A DNA stretch of 64,000 bases from Limnephilus marmoratus (Eukaryota; Arthropoda; Insecta; Trichoptera; Limnephilidae). Positions 53,069 through 63,879 of this stretch are shown here, one piece after another (within the stretch, counting starts at the first letter, position 1; every line of letters starts with the position of its first letter). The notes under the pieces are model-generated. The model searched no databases. It saw nothing but the letters and a program-made list of their open reading frames with translations, and had not been told where the DNA came from. The stretch spans positions 3,286,001 through 3,350,000 of the forward strand of contig OU862913.1 of assembly GCA_917880885.1 (NCBI GenBank), in the 5' to 3' direction. Position numbers and translations under genes: made by a program.

Positions 53069-55930
53069 TTATTTTTTTATGCATGCTGTGAATTTATCAA
53101 GGTTTGTATTAAACACATCGATATTTGGGCATAATCTGTTAAATGTGCTACAGCTTCTTCTTACAAATACATTTTCAAGATAATTTGTCTTGCTCTTAGG
53201 GATATAAAAGGTGTCTGGAGATCGAGTAACTCTTAATGGACATCTGAAATGAATATTTTGTAGTAAGTACGGGCTATCAATGAAGTTATGAATAATCTTA
53301 TAGAGCATTAATAGGTCTCTGATATCTCGGCGTTGATCAAGAGATTTAAGGTTTACGGGGACATAGTTTTCATCATTTCGCACGCGATAAGAGACATATT
53401 TCATAAACTTTTTCTGAACTCTTTCTATATTTGCTTTATATGTAGAACAATGAGGGTTCCACACTGTAGAAGCATACTCCAGGTGGCTTCTAACATAGGA
53501 TATGTAGAGAGTCTTAAATGTTTGTGGATTTTTGAAAGCTGAACTTACTCTAAGAATAAATCCCAACATTTTCAAAGCCTTCGACGTGATATGCTCGACG
53601 TGAGATTGAAAAAGAAGCTTACTATCTAATAGCACTCCAAGATCTCTTATTACATTTACTCTGTTTAAAATATTGTTCTTAATAATGTAGGGATATAATA
53701 TTGTGTGTTTCTTTCGAGAATAAGATATAACACTACATTTATCTGCATTTAAAAGAAGGCGATTTTCTATACAATATACATTAACCAGAGAGTCAAGGTC
53801 ATTCTGGAGCTCTAGACAATCCATCTCAGACTTAATGATTTTGACAATCTTTTTGTCATCCGCATATAGGTACAGTTGAGAGTTACGGATAGTTTTGTTA
53901 ACGTCATTCAAAAAAATATTGAATAAGAGGGGGCCAAGGTGAGATCCTTGGGGAACTCCTGAGGTTACGGGGACGAAACTAGAGCAGAATCCTTGTACAG
54001 TCACAGCTTGCGTACGATTGTCGAGATAAGAGGCTAACCAACGAAGGAGGTCACCATGTATACCCATTGCTTCGACTTTCTCAATTAAGATGCTGTGTGG
54101 GATTTTATCAAAGGCTTTGGAGTAGTCTGTGTAGACTACATCGACTTGATATCCGTTATCCATAGCAACAAGGACTGTGTGAACAAACTCACATAGATTA
54201 GTTTCTGTTGATTTTTTGGTGACAAAACCGTGTTGATTCGAAATTATGTGTGGTCGTATGCAAGGAAAAATGATATCAAAAACTATTTTTTCAAAAAGTT
54301 TACCCATTACATTTAACTTAGAGATTGGTCTGTAATTTTCAATATTATGCTTGTCTCCTTTTTTGAATATAGGCACAATGTATGAACTTTTCCATTCCTG
54401 CGGAAAAATTCCAGAAGACAATGAAGCTTTGAATATTAGACATAGCGGATAACATAGAACACTAGCGCAATTCTTTAAGAATACAGGGTGTATACCATCA
54501 GGCCCACTGCCTTTGGTAGGGTCTAATGATTTAAGATATTTACAAACTAATTCAGTGTTTATATTAACATTATTAAGATTGAGAACTGAGGTGTTTGGAT
54601 TATATATTCGAGTTGTAGACGAGGTGCACGGGGCGGGGGATTGGAAGGAGGATTGGAAATGCATGTTAAATAAGTTACTTATATCTTCCCCACCCGATAC
54701 ATGCTGAGAGCGAAGAAACATATTGTTAGGAATTTCAGAGTTTTTTTGCTTAGATTTAACAAAGGTCCAAAAGTGTTTGGGATCGGTATTAATATTAATT
54801 TCAGCCATATTAATAAAATTATTGTAGCACACTTTTTCCATACACTTTTGTCGTTCTCGGAGAAGAGAGAAAGTTTGATAGTCAGAGTTACGGTTATAAA
54901 TTTTGTATTTTTTATGAAATTTAAGTTTATCCTTAATTACTTTTTTTAATGCGGGACTGTACCATGGAGGATACCTGGAGTCTATGTTAATTGATCTACA
55001 TGGTACATGCGTGGCAATTACCTTATTTAATTCGAAATAGAATCGTGCCGTAATTGAGTCTACATTGCTGCTGTTTAGAATCGTTGTCCAGTCAACGGCT
55101 GCTAAGGCGCTATTAATCTGCACATAGTCAGCGTTGTGATAGGAGCGGACCGTGCGCGAGCGCGGCGTTTGGAGGGACAGCTCGCGGGATATGCGCAGCG
55201 ACACCTCCAGCGAGCGGAGGTGTGCATCCTCTGGCACTAGCGGCATGTCGCACCCGATTACAGTGCACGCGCAATTCGATATCACCAGGTCCAGAACACG
55301 CTCGTTTACATTAAGCTGGCTGTTGAATTGACGGAAACCGGTAAAGTCAAAAAAATCAGAAAGAGTTGAAGTCAGTGCATCGATTGAGGATCGATTAAGT
55401 ACCAGGGAACCGTCCGCGGTTGAAGGCGGAAGCCACGGGGCATGTCGTATGTTAAAATCTCCCAATAGAAGGAATTCATCATTGGGGAAATTGGTATGCA
55501 ACATAGATATAAATTCAAAAAAGTCACCTAATGATTTAATCTGCTCTGCGCCTTGCACGAAATATGAACAGTATATACGTAGTTTAGAAGCACTTGCTCC
55601 AGAGTCTAGTGCTAGAGTAGCTGTAGCTGTCTCTGAACGCTTGATGGGCGGGAGGAAGGGTGAGGGGCATGTGGGCAGTTCGCGGCGTACTGCAATAAGT
55701 GAGCCACCGCCGAGTGCCTGGTCTAACGAAACATAGTCGCGATCACAACGATACACTACATACCGTTCATCAAATAATTCAGAGTCAAATATGCTTGGCA
55801 AGAGCCATGTCTCAGTCAGGCATATCACGTCATAATTGGCATTCAAAACACCTGATAGGAAAACATGGGATTTAGTTCGGAGACCTCTAGCATTTTGATA
55901 ATAAATATTCAAATCACCGATAATATACAT
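53069..55930 (-). CDS. LINE ORF2: APE endonuclease and reverse transcriptase, intact
   Basis: 953 residues without interruption. Endonuclease about 8-245: YYQNARG (Asn 13), CLTETW (Glu 40), LLLGDFNIRH (157-160), LDLVISN (213-219), PEDAHLR (His 237). Reverse transcriptase about 470-760: KKGDKHNIENYRPIS (523-537), TDYSKAFD (601-608), SGVPQGSHLGP (657-667), YADD (689-692). The carboxyl-terminal part has SHLEYASTVWNP and LKSLDQRRDIRDL. All catalytic positions I can recognise are intact, so the element may be competent for retrotransposition. The second half of the endonuclease is GC-richer than the rest. Confidence 0.93.
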   Translation of the reverse strand: MYIIGDLNIYYQNARGLRTKSHVFLSGVLNANYDVICLTETWLLPSIFDSELFDERYVVYRCDRDYVSLDQALGGGSLIAVRRELPTCPSPFLPPIKRSETATATLALDSGASASKLRIYCSYFVQGAEQIKSLGDFFEFISMLHTNFPNDEFLLLGDFNIRHAPWLPPSTADGSLVLNRSSIDALTSTLSDFFDFTGFRQFNSQLNVNERVLDLVISNCACTVIGCDMPLVPEDAHLRSLEVSLRISRELSLQTPRSRTVRSYHNADYVQINSALAAVDWTTILNSSNVDSITARFYFELNKVIATHVPCRSINIDSRYPPWYSPALKKVIKDKLKFHKKYKIYNRNSDYQTFSLLRERQKCMEKVCYNNFINMAEININTDPKHFWTFVKSKQKNSEIPNNMFLRSQHVSGGEDISNLFNMHFQSSFQSPAPCTSSTTRIYNPNTSVLNLNNVNINTELVCKYLKSLDPTKGSGPDGIHPVFLKNCASVLCYPLCLIFKASLSSGIFPQEWKSSYIVPIFKKGDKHNIENYRPISKLNVMGKLFEKIVFDIIFPCIRPHIISNQHGFVTKKSTETNLCEFVHTVLVAMDNGYQVDVVYTDYSKAFDKIPHSILIEKVEAMGIHGDLLRWLASYLDNRTQAVTVQGFCSSFVPVTSGVPQGSHLGPLLFNIFLNDVNKTIRNSQLYLYADDKKIVKIIKSEMDCLELQNDLDSLVNVYCIENRLLLNADKCSVISYSRKKHTILYPYIIKNNILNRVNVIRDLGVLLDSKLLFQSHVEHITSKALKMLGFILRVSSAFKNPQTFKTLYISYVRSHLEYASTVWNPHCSTYKANIERVQKKFMKYVSYRVRNDENYVPVNLKSLDQRRDIRDLLMLYKIIHNFIDSPYLLQNIHFRCPLRVTRSPDTFYIPKSKTNYLENVFVRRSCSTFNRLCPNIDVFNTNLDKFTACIKK

Positions 55931-56237
55931 TTGTATGAAACATATAGGTTAAGCATAAATATAAACATTAAGAGTACATACTTAATATAAGAAATTGTCA
56001 ATAAAATTAATGCCACATTGTTATTATAATACCTGTAACTTGTAAAAATAAACAATAAAAATAATAAAGAGTTATTGTAAGTTCCAAAACCTGATCCTAT
56101 GATTATGAAGCATACTAAAAGCACATACCTACGTAAATGAAAAATGAACAGTAAAAATGGTAATATTATGATGGTTATGTTTGAATTTTTTTTTTTATGG
56201 TAATATTTTAATATTTTGGTGGTAATATTTTGAAGTT

Positions 56238-57023
56238 TTATACAATTTTGTTTAAATCCTCATTTTTGAGGATTGCTCTTATATGCGAGCCTTCTGTTTT
56301 CCTAATAAGGATTCTACAATTCCGGACCCAGACAAACCGATAGTGGTTAAGCTTGGCCGCTTCCTTCGTCAGGTGTAGCAGCCGTTTAGATGCGCTCGTC
56401 AGGTGGTCATTGGCGTAAACACGGGAATCACCGCCGCAACCGATATCACTGCTAATTAAGTTTCGCTTCGATCGGATTGAGGCCAAGAAATCATCTTTTC
56501 GGTACCTCGCTTGCATCTTGATGATTATTGATTTATGTTGCCCTTTCTTAGACTCCTTCGGTGCCACCCGGGTGACAAAATCAGTATCCATTTTTGGATC
56601 TAGGTCGAAACCAGTTTTTTTGGCAAGGCTGGTTATTATGTTTATTAAATTTTCATCCTTCTTCTCAGGAATGCCAACTAATTCAATATTTGAGCGGCGT
56701 GCCCACTGGTCGCGCTGCTCAATGTCTTCCTGAATGTTGGCGATGCAGGCCTTCAGGGAATCCACTTCATTTTTCAGTAGGTCGACCATCTTAAGCTTGT
56801 TTTCCAATGTTGAAATTTTTTTGTCAATATCCTCAACTTCTTTGCTACTGAAGTCTATTGAGAGTTTCACTTCACTGACCTCGTCCCGCAATTCCTTGAC
56901 GGCGGCCGGCAGGTAGGAAAGCGCAGCCAGCTGGTCGCTGATCTTCATAAGTTGCTCCATAACGGAGCTGGACGAATCACCCGCTGAAGGGTTGGATCTT
57001 GTTTGGCGATTTGATGTGGCCAT
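56238..57023 (-). CDS. LINE ORF1 protein, coiled coil plus FP-like RNA-binding domain
   Basis: 261 residues. A Ser/Asn-rich start, a long coiled coil at about 25-105 (VKELRDEVSEVKLSID, then EDIDKKISTLENKL), RRSNIELVGIPE beginning the RRM-like part (about 109), and a carboxyl-terminal block (ASKRLLHLTKEA, then YRFVWVRNCRILIRK) similar to the FP domain common in insect LINE ORF1 proteins. By family it binds the element RNA. No stop or shift is seen, and ORF2 follows after about 300 bp. Confidence 0.85.
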   Translation of the reverse strand: MATSNRQTRSNPSAGDSSSSVMEQLMKISDQLAALSYLPAAVKELRDEVSEVKLSIDFSSKEVEDIDKKISTLENKLKMVDLLKNEVDSLKACIANIQEDIEQRDQWARRSNIELVGIPEKKDENLINIITSLAKKTGFDLDPKMDTDFVTRVAPKESKKGQHKSIIIKMQARYRKDDFLASIRSKRNLISSDIGCGGDSRVYANDHLTSASKRLLHLTKEAAKLNHYRFVWVRNCRILIRKTEGSHIRAILKNEDLNKIV

Positions 57024-57344
57024 TATGATGTATGGATGCGTACGTTTGGCTTGGCTACTGCAACGTTATATATTGTGGAACAAATAATGAAAGTAATCAC
57101 TGTCACTTATTATTGTTGTATGTTCCAGTAAGTATTTTGGAACTAGGATTTAGATTTTTGTTTAATGTTTTTTATAGTTAGGTGCACTCGTACACACAAA
57201 TAAATTATTTCAATAAATGCACCGGAAATCACTGCTGCGATTATGCCACTTTTGAAGAAGTATGGTTCAATTTTCATTTAACTTTTTCTATTTATTTGCG
57301 GAGCAAAGGTAAAGCAACTGTCAGGCAGGTAGTGTTGTTGTTGT

Positions 57345-58940
57345 TAAATTGTTAAAATCATTAGATGTGTTAAAATCATTAGATATTAACACATCTGTGG
57401 GATCGGATAATATCCCCTCAATATTTATCAAAGAATGTATCAAAGTAATTGCTCTTCCATTAACCAAACTTTTTAATTTATTTTTATCCAGTGGAATTTT
57501 TCCCGATAAGTTGAAAACTAGTTATTTGACTCCAATTTTCAAAAAGGGCGATAAAAGTGATGTTTGTAATTACAGACCAATATGCATTCAATCCACCATA
57601 CCGAAACTATTTGAAAGCTTAATACTTGACACACTTTTTGCCCAAATAAAACCTGTAATATCACCTTACCAGTTTGATTTTATGCCAGATTGAAGTACAC
57701 TTTCCAACTTGATTATTTATGAAAATTTTATAACAAATGCTTTTAAAGAAAAAAAAACAAGTAGGTAGACTCTGTATATACTGATTTTAGTAAAGCCTTT
57801 GATTCAGTTTCCCATAAATTTCTCATTTGGAAATTAGAAAAGCTTGGTATACGTGACAGTATATTAGCCTGGTTTGAAAGATATCTTACTGGTAGACAAC
57901 AAATTGTTAGAATAAAATCCTCCTTGTCGAAAAAAATTTATGCAACAACTGGAGTTTCACAGGGTTCACACCATGGCCCAATATTATTTATCTTGTTTAT
58001 AAATGATCTTACAAAAATGTTTAATAATGTATTTATCTTACTTTTGGCTGATGACTTCAACATTTTTAGAATAATTCAAAATATTTACCATTGCAAAATT
58101 CTTCAAGATAATATCAACAAATTGTTAATTTGGTGTAATGAAAGTAGACTTTACTTAAATATCTCAAAATGTCATATAGTTAGATTTTCTCGAAATTCAG
58201 TGATCTTTAATTACAACATTGATAACAATACTCTGGAGACATTAACACGAATTAAAGACTTGGACATCACTTTTCAATCAAATCTTTCATTTGTTAACCA
58301 CATAACAGAAATCTCTAATAAGGCCTTAAAATGTTAGGATTTATAACTAGGCTAACTAGAAATTTTAACAATATAAAGTGTATTAAACTGTTATATTTTG
58401 CATATGTTAGAAGTCAACTTGAATACAATTCTCCCGTCTGGAACCCATATTACAATAAACATGTACAAGCTGTTGAAAGAATACAAAACATATTCTTACG
58501 TTTTCTTAATTATAACATGGGTAAGCAATTATGTTGAACTACAATTCTGTTTTGAATGATATGAATATGCTCAAATTGTCAGACAAAAGAACATTCACTG
58601 ACTTGGTATTTCTGTATAAAATTCTAAATGATTTAGTTGACAGTCCGGTCTTGCTCGAATTGATAAGCTTCCGGATTCCACTACGTAATACAAGAAGTCA
58701 GGATTTAGTTCAGTGCAGTAATTCTGGAACTAACTATCATATGTAATCCTCTTTGCCCAGAATTCTAATGGAGGGAAACAATTATACCAAGTCAGTGGAC
58801 ATCTTCAATTTATCTTTAAACAAATATAAAATATTGTTACGAAGGCAGTTCAGTTATGTACAATAAATACTCTATATTTCTTACAATTCATATGTAAAAG
58901 CCCCGAAAAAGGGCGTTAATAAATAAATAATAAATAACAT
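57345..58940 (+). pseudogene. Old LINE ORF2, reverse transcriptase and 3' end
   Basis: 57349-57693 has DKLKTSYLTPIFKKGDKSD, then CNYRPICIQS; 57770-58337 has TDFSKAFDSVSH, GVSQGSHHGPILF and LADDF; 58331-58746 has RSQLEYNSPVWNP and the carboxyl-terminal block. Frameshifts and stops occur near 57694, 57770, 58335 and 58535. It ends in aaagccccgaaaaagggcg and an A-rich tail. It is the continuation of 52285-52663 interrupted by the full-length LINE. Confidence 0.85.
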
Positions 58941-59084
58941 ATAAATTTAAAAAAATACAAGAAAACTATGATGATTACGTTAAACTATATTGGTATAAGT
59001 ATCGTATTGACTAAGTAAGATAATCATACCTGCATACTAAAAAAGAAATAATAAGTTAGACACTATGCTACCTAGTCATAAAAG

Positions 59085-59165
59085 AGCGGTGTGCAAATGA
59101 ATAGTTCTAGTTAGAGCACAAGAATGGCTTTCATTTAGTGTGAGTGCGCGTTTGTATAATTAAAT
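59085..59165 (-). pseudogene. Isolated zinc-finger remnant left of the nested LINE
   Basis: Minus-strand remains of one finger unit (HTK-like linker, then a KPFLCSN-like start). It is the leftmost piece of the finger array of gene B, cut off by the LINE at 59180-60640. Confidence 0.55.
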
Positions 59166-59179
59166 TTGAGTTATCTGAA

Positions 59180-60640
59180 TATTTTATTTACAATAATACA
59201 TAACCAATAATAAACATACATTTTATTTTATTAAGTAATAATAGCGTTTTTGAATTGATCAATATTTAGTTTAAAAATATCTGTATCAGGGGGCAGGAAA
59301 TTTAGTAAAATAATCATTTTTCCGAGCGACATTACTAATGGTAAGTTAGTTCTGCATCTCGGAACAACAAAAGTTCTGTGTCTGCGTGCTCTTGTGAAGT
59401 TGTCGGGGACATAAAACTCAAATTTTTGTAATATATCGGGAATACAGATGTTACCGTTTAAAAGTTTATATGCTGTTGTCAGCAAAGCAGTTTTCCTTCT
59501 TTCGGCGAGGCTATTAATACCCAGCATGCCGGACAAAAAGGCTGATGGATATAACCAGGGATAATATCCGAAGTCTCTAAGATATATATATCTCAGAAAC
59601 TTCTTTTGCAATTTCTCAATCATTTGAGAGTATGTTAAATCCACTGGTCCCCATATTACTGAACCACTTTCCAAAATGCTACGTACTAAACTATAGTATA
59701 GCAAACGAATTGCGGCTGAGCTGCAAAAGTGTCTGGAGTTGCTTAGCACAAATCCTAGCATTCTTAGAGCTTTGCTGCATATCGTCTCTATGTGGACGTG
59801 AAATGTTAGGTGCGCATCAAATGTGATTCCCAAATCTCTCAAAATAACAATGTGCTGAAGAGACGAATAAGACATTTTGTAGTTATAGTAAATCGTTTTG
59901 TTCGCCTTGGTGTAGCACATGATAGAGCATTTGTTAATATTAAATCCTAATTTATTGGTGTGACTCCATTCGACGATAGAATTTATATCACTTTGTAGCT
60001 GCAAGCAATTTTCCAAAGATTTTATTAAAAGGAATAGTTTAAGGTCATCCGCGAAGAAGAGAAACTTAGAAAATTTTATGCAATGATAAATGTCGTTGAT
60101 AAATAACGAGAAAAGTAAGGGTCCAAGATTTGACCCCTGCGGAACTCCAGAGTTTGTGATGAAGTTGGAAGATTGAAATATACCATAAGTTACGTATTGC
60201 TGTCTGTTTGAGAAATAACTTAGAAATAGACGTAGAAGTTTCGCTGAAAATCCAAATTGGTCGAATTTATTTAGGAGAATAAGCGGATCTACCGAGTCAA
60301 AGGCTTTTGCGAAGTCGTTGTATGATACATCTACTTGATTGTTGCTATCAAGAGCTTGAGATATGTACTCCGTAAAAACCATTAGATTAGACACAGTAGA
60401 TCTGCCAGACCTAAAACCGTGTTGCTGGTCTATTATAAAGGGTTCAACTTGGGTATAAATGAATTTATGAATTATTAGTTCAAACAACTTGGCTGGAGAG
60501 GATAATTACGCCACTGTTCCGTAATTAGAGACTGGAGCCTTATCACCAGTTTTATGTAACGGTGTAACTTTCGAGATCTTCCACACGTATGGGAATATTC
60601 CGGAATTAAGTGAGAGATTATAAATATACGCGAGAGGTGT
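59180..60640 (-). pseudogene. 5'-truncated LINE inserted in the fingers of gene B
   Basis: 59231-60487 encodes 418 open codons of reverse transcriptase and tail: DQQHGFRSGRSTVSN, NDFAKAFDSVDP, SGVPQGSNLGPLLF, FFADDLKLFL, then SLVRSILESGSVIWGP. Upstream at 60506-60640 is SLNSGIFPYVWKISKVTPLH and KTGDK before a frameshift near 60495. It is related to the LINE at 53069-55930 but a different family. An AATAAAATAAAA tail lies near 59225. Finger remnants flank it on both sides. Confidence 0.88.
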
Positions 60641-60644
60641 TAAT

Positions 60645-60936
60645 AATATGTATTGTAACAGTAAGTGCATCAGAATGGCATTTCTTAAGTATGAGTGCGT
60701 TTGTGTGTAGTTAAAGCGGATTTCTGTGAACAAGAATAGTTGCAATAAGAGCACAAGAATGGTTTTTCTTTGGTATGAGTTCGAATGTGTGTAATTAAGT
60801 ATGGTTTCCGTGAACATGCATAGTTACAGTAAATGTAAGAAAATAGTTTTTCTTTAGTATGAGTGTCTATATGTGTATTTAAGCTTGTCTTCTGTGAACA
60901 TGAATATTTACAAAAAGAGCATGAGAATGGTTTTTA
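60645..60936 (-). pseudogene. Zinc fingers downstream of the gene B stop, still in frame
   Basis: After the paired stops TAA TAA at the end of gene B, three finger units follow in the same frame (FSCSFCKYSCSQKTSL, FSYIYCNYACSRKPYL, FLCSYCNYSCSQKSAL), then HT-stop-EMPF. The stops sit in linkers, where AAA and GAA codons became TAA. The earlier protein therefore had at least three more fingers. Confidence 0.75.
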
Positions 60937-63623
60937 TTAAGTATGAGTAAGGTTGTGTCTAGTTAAATGTGATTTGTGAGCAAATGAAGAGTTACAATAA
61001 GAGCATAAAAATGTTGTTTTTTCGGTATGAGTGCGAATGTGTTTAATTAAGCGGGCTTTTATTGAACATAGAAAGTTACAGTAAGAGCAAGAGAACGGTT
61101 TTTCATCATTATGTGTGCGCGTGTGTCTAGTTAAGCTTGACTTCCGTGAACATAAATAGTTACAGTATGAGCAAGAAAATGGTTTTTCTTTAGTATGAGT
61201 AAGGTTGTGACTAGATAAGATTGATTTCTGTGAAAATGAAGAGTTACAGTAAGAGCATGAGAATGGTTTTTCTTTAGTATGTGTGCGGGTGTGTCTAGTT
61301 AAGCTCGACTTCTGTGAACATGAATAATTACAGTATGAGCAAGAAAATGGTTTTACTTTAGAATGAATAAGGTTGTGTCTCGTTAAATGTGATTTGTGAG
61401 CAAATGAAGAGTTACAGTAAGAGCATGAGAATGGCTTTTCTTTGGAATGAGTGAGTAAATGAGCAACTAGGCCAACCTTTAAACCAAGTTTTCTGTCACA
61501 CAAAGAACAAGGGAAAGGTTTTAAATTGTAAAATTCTTCTTTATCGCGCTTTTGTTGAACAGAAATGATGTTATTTATTCCGAATGATGCACCTGGAAGA
61601 GAAAAAAAACTAATCAATACTCTCGTTACAGTGTGCATGCGTTTGCTTCTGAATGTGTAAAATTAACAAAAAATAAATATTTGTTAAAAAAGATACTTAT
61701 TTTTAAATATATTTCCTAAGGACAATCGAGTTAATCAATCCCAAGGTATTAGTTTGTCATTCTTTCACGTCACAATGGAGCGACCGATCGACAAGATGTT
61801 TTGCATAGGGCGGGCTGGGAAGTGCAATAAGTTACTTTTCATACCGAAAAGAACATTTCATTCCCGTGGGAAACTTATTTTTACAGTAATGTCTCCATAA
61901 CACCACACCTCATTATTAATTCGATAAGCTGTAAGAAAATAAAGTATCTGTACGCTTCTCCCTTTGTATCTACTTTGTTTATTTTATAAAATAAAGGTGT
62001 TTTAATTTGAAATTGAAGAACGTCAGGTCACTCTGCATGCTATGGAGAATCAAATAAGACAAAATGGAGACCATAGTATGTATGCTCGTTGACCCAAAAA
62101 GGTTTACTCTACAACCAAAGGCAAAGAAAACCTTAATGAAAACCTCCCTCCCCGCAAAACTTGGTTTGTTCCCCTCACCAGTAAGAACATGTAAAAAAGT
62201 GCATAAAAGTGAAGACAGACAAATTAATTTTTTACCCGTTCGTATTTTGTAAAACAGAAAGGAAACTGATAAATATTTTGATCGTAGCACCTGGAAATCT
62301 GATAAAATTATTCGAGGCCCAAGGCCAAACCTATAAGTTAGTGTATTTTTGATTTTTTTTAAGTATTTTGAATTTACTTTGTTCATTTTCTGACATCAGA
62401 CCGTGTGGTAGGTTATTCTAAAAATTTGGACTCAACGCATCAAATACCCTGACTCAAAAAAGCATAATTAAAATAAATGGTTTTACCCGCCGTTTGACAA
62501 CTTCTGTCAGAGTTCTCCGAGCATTCCTGTTTAATGTCTGGGAGTTCAATGTCAATTTCTGAATACAAAATTGCAGTTTCATTTGCTTCTTTAATCTCTG
62601 GTTCTTCTTTGATGGTAACGCTCTCCGGAAGAGAATGCTCTGTTGAATTTTTTTTATCTGATAACAATTTTTTTTACATAAAATTGGATATACTACTTGT
62701 GAGTACTTAATTGTCAAGAATAAAACTAATATAACATCGAAAATAAAACTTCGGTTTAAGCATAACTACATTGGCATGCTCAAGGTCGCATTCATCTCAA
62801 CCGTTCATATAATGTCAAATATGTTAGAACAGTTCAACTATAAGGTTCAAATCAAACAAATTTCGGAAAAAAATCGGTGTTTGGGCGAAATTCCTAAAAA
62901 ATAAAACTAGTTATTTTTATACTAATTTGGGGTCGGGGAATCCGAATCTGAAAGAATTAGGCGGCGGCAAGCAATATTAACTGAATTACACGACTTTAAA
63001 ATTTTCTATACACACACACATGAAAATAATCATTTCGGAAGTATTTTGACACACGAAGTACAAGGTCACGAAGTTTCTATGATCTTTGTACTTCGTGTGT
63101 CAAAATACTTCCGAAATGATTATTTTCATGTGTGTGCGTATAGAAAATTTTTAAAGTCGTGTAATTTTGTTAATATTGCTTGCCGCCGCCTAATTCCTTC
63201 AGATTCGGATTCCCCGACCCCAAATTAGTATAAAAATAACTAGTTTTATTTTTTAGGAATTTCGCCCAAATACCGAACTTTAGCCCAAATTTCTTCCGGA
63301 CAAAAAGTGGCAATACGAAAGGAGATGTTGTTGTGTTCGGTGAGGTTAGGTTCAAATTGACATGCACGGTGCGCGATCATGAACATGTCGATACAGCCAT
63401 GCAAAACCTCTAATTATTACTAAATAATTTTAAATTACATTTTGCGCCTGTTTAACAGTTATGTATCAAAATTGTACAATAAAATACCTGGAATATTTTC
63501 CCAAATAGATTCTGAACATTCTCCCTTGATCAAAGGATAGTCTATATCGATTTTTGTATATGTCACAGCGACGCTCTCTTCCGAACTTGTACCTGGTTCT
63601 AACTTGATAGTGGTGGAATCCAT
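60937..63623 (-). CDS. Zinc-finger gene B: acidic-motif exons plus seven C2H2 fingers
   Basis: Three exons on the minus strand: 63488-63623 (ATG at 63623), 62487-62657, 60937-61592. Splice sites are AG/GT (donors ccag|gtattt, gcgg|gtaaaa; acceptors gttatcag, tctcttccag), all junctions are phase 1, and the 963 nt give 320 residues. Exon 1 encodes IKLEPGTSSEE..YTKIDIDYPLIKGEC. Exon 2 encodes IKEEPEIKEA..YSEIDIELPDIKQEC. Exon 3 encodes a short linker and seven fingers, the first FPCSLCDRKLGLKVGLVAH and the rest FSCSYCN-type with KEKP linkers. It ends at a double stop inside a linker. The design matches gene A. A DNA-binding nuclear protein is expected; target unknown. Intron 1 holds the palindrome at 62865-63303. 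The start codon is the first ATG of the exon; no in-frame extension with signal was seen. Confidence 0.87.
61640..62486. other. Intron 2 of gene B, nothing else recognised
   Basis: AT-rich; the open frames at 61979 (minus) and 62064 (plus) overlap in opposite directions and have no motif. Confidence 0.4.
62865..63303. repeat. Near-perfect palindrome of about 440 bp in intron 1 of gene B
   Basis: Left arm about 62865-63064 and right arm about 63084-63303 are inverted copies (gggcgaaattcctaaaaaat, then ggggtcggggaatccgaatc, then cggcggcaagcaatatta) with a loop of about 20 nt. A transcript of gene B would fold here into a long hairpin. It is probably a MITE or foldback element; no clear target duplication was found. 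Confidence 0.88.
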
Positions 63624-63879
63624 GCTATTAATTAAAAACCCGCTGTTTCAGTTTTTCTTTACTTTATAAAGATTGAAGGATTTCTTGGAAAGAGGTGGAA
63701 GATGATGCGCAAATTACGATACTAGTAGAGTCAAAATATCATAGCCAACAAATAAGTGACAGCAATCAAGCGGGAAACATTTTCCATAGAAACTACATAA
63801 TTAAGATATTGTGATGGGATAAGTGTTGCCATTTCAATTCGGAAACTAGCGAATAAACCATTTTTATAAACCAGAGGGT

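Larger units (their letters stand above)
52664..57340 (-). mobile_element. Full-length LINE (CR1/Jockey-like) with both ORFs open
   Basis: On the minus strand, a leader of about 310 bp, ORF1 (56238-57023), ORF2 (53069-55930), and a 3' region ending in an AATAAATAAAATAAAT-type tail at about 52664-52690. It splits an older LINE on the other strand. The 5' end lies between 57325 and 57345; a target duplication was not obvious. Confidence 0.88.
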
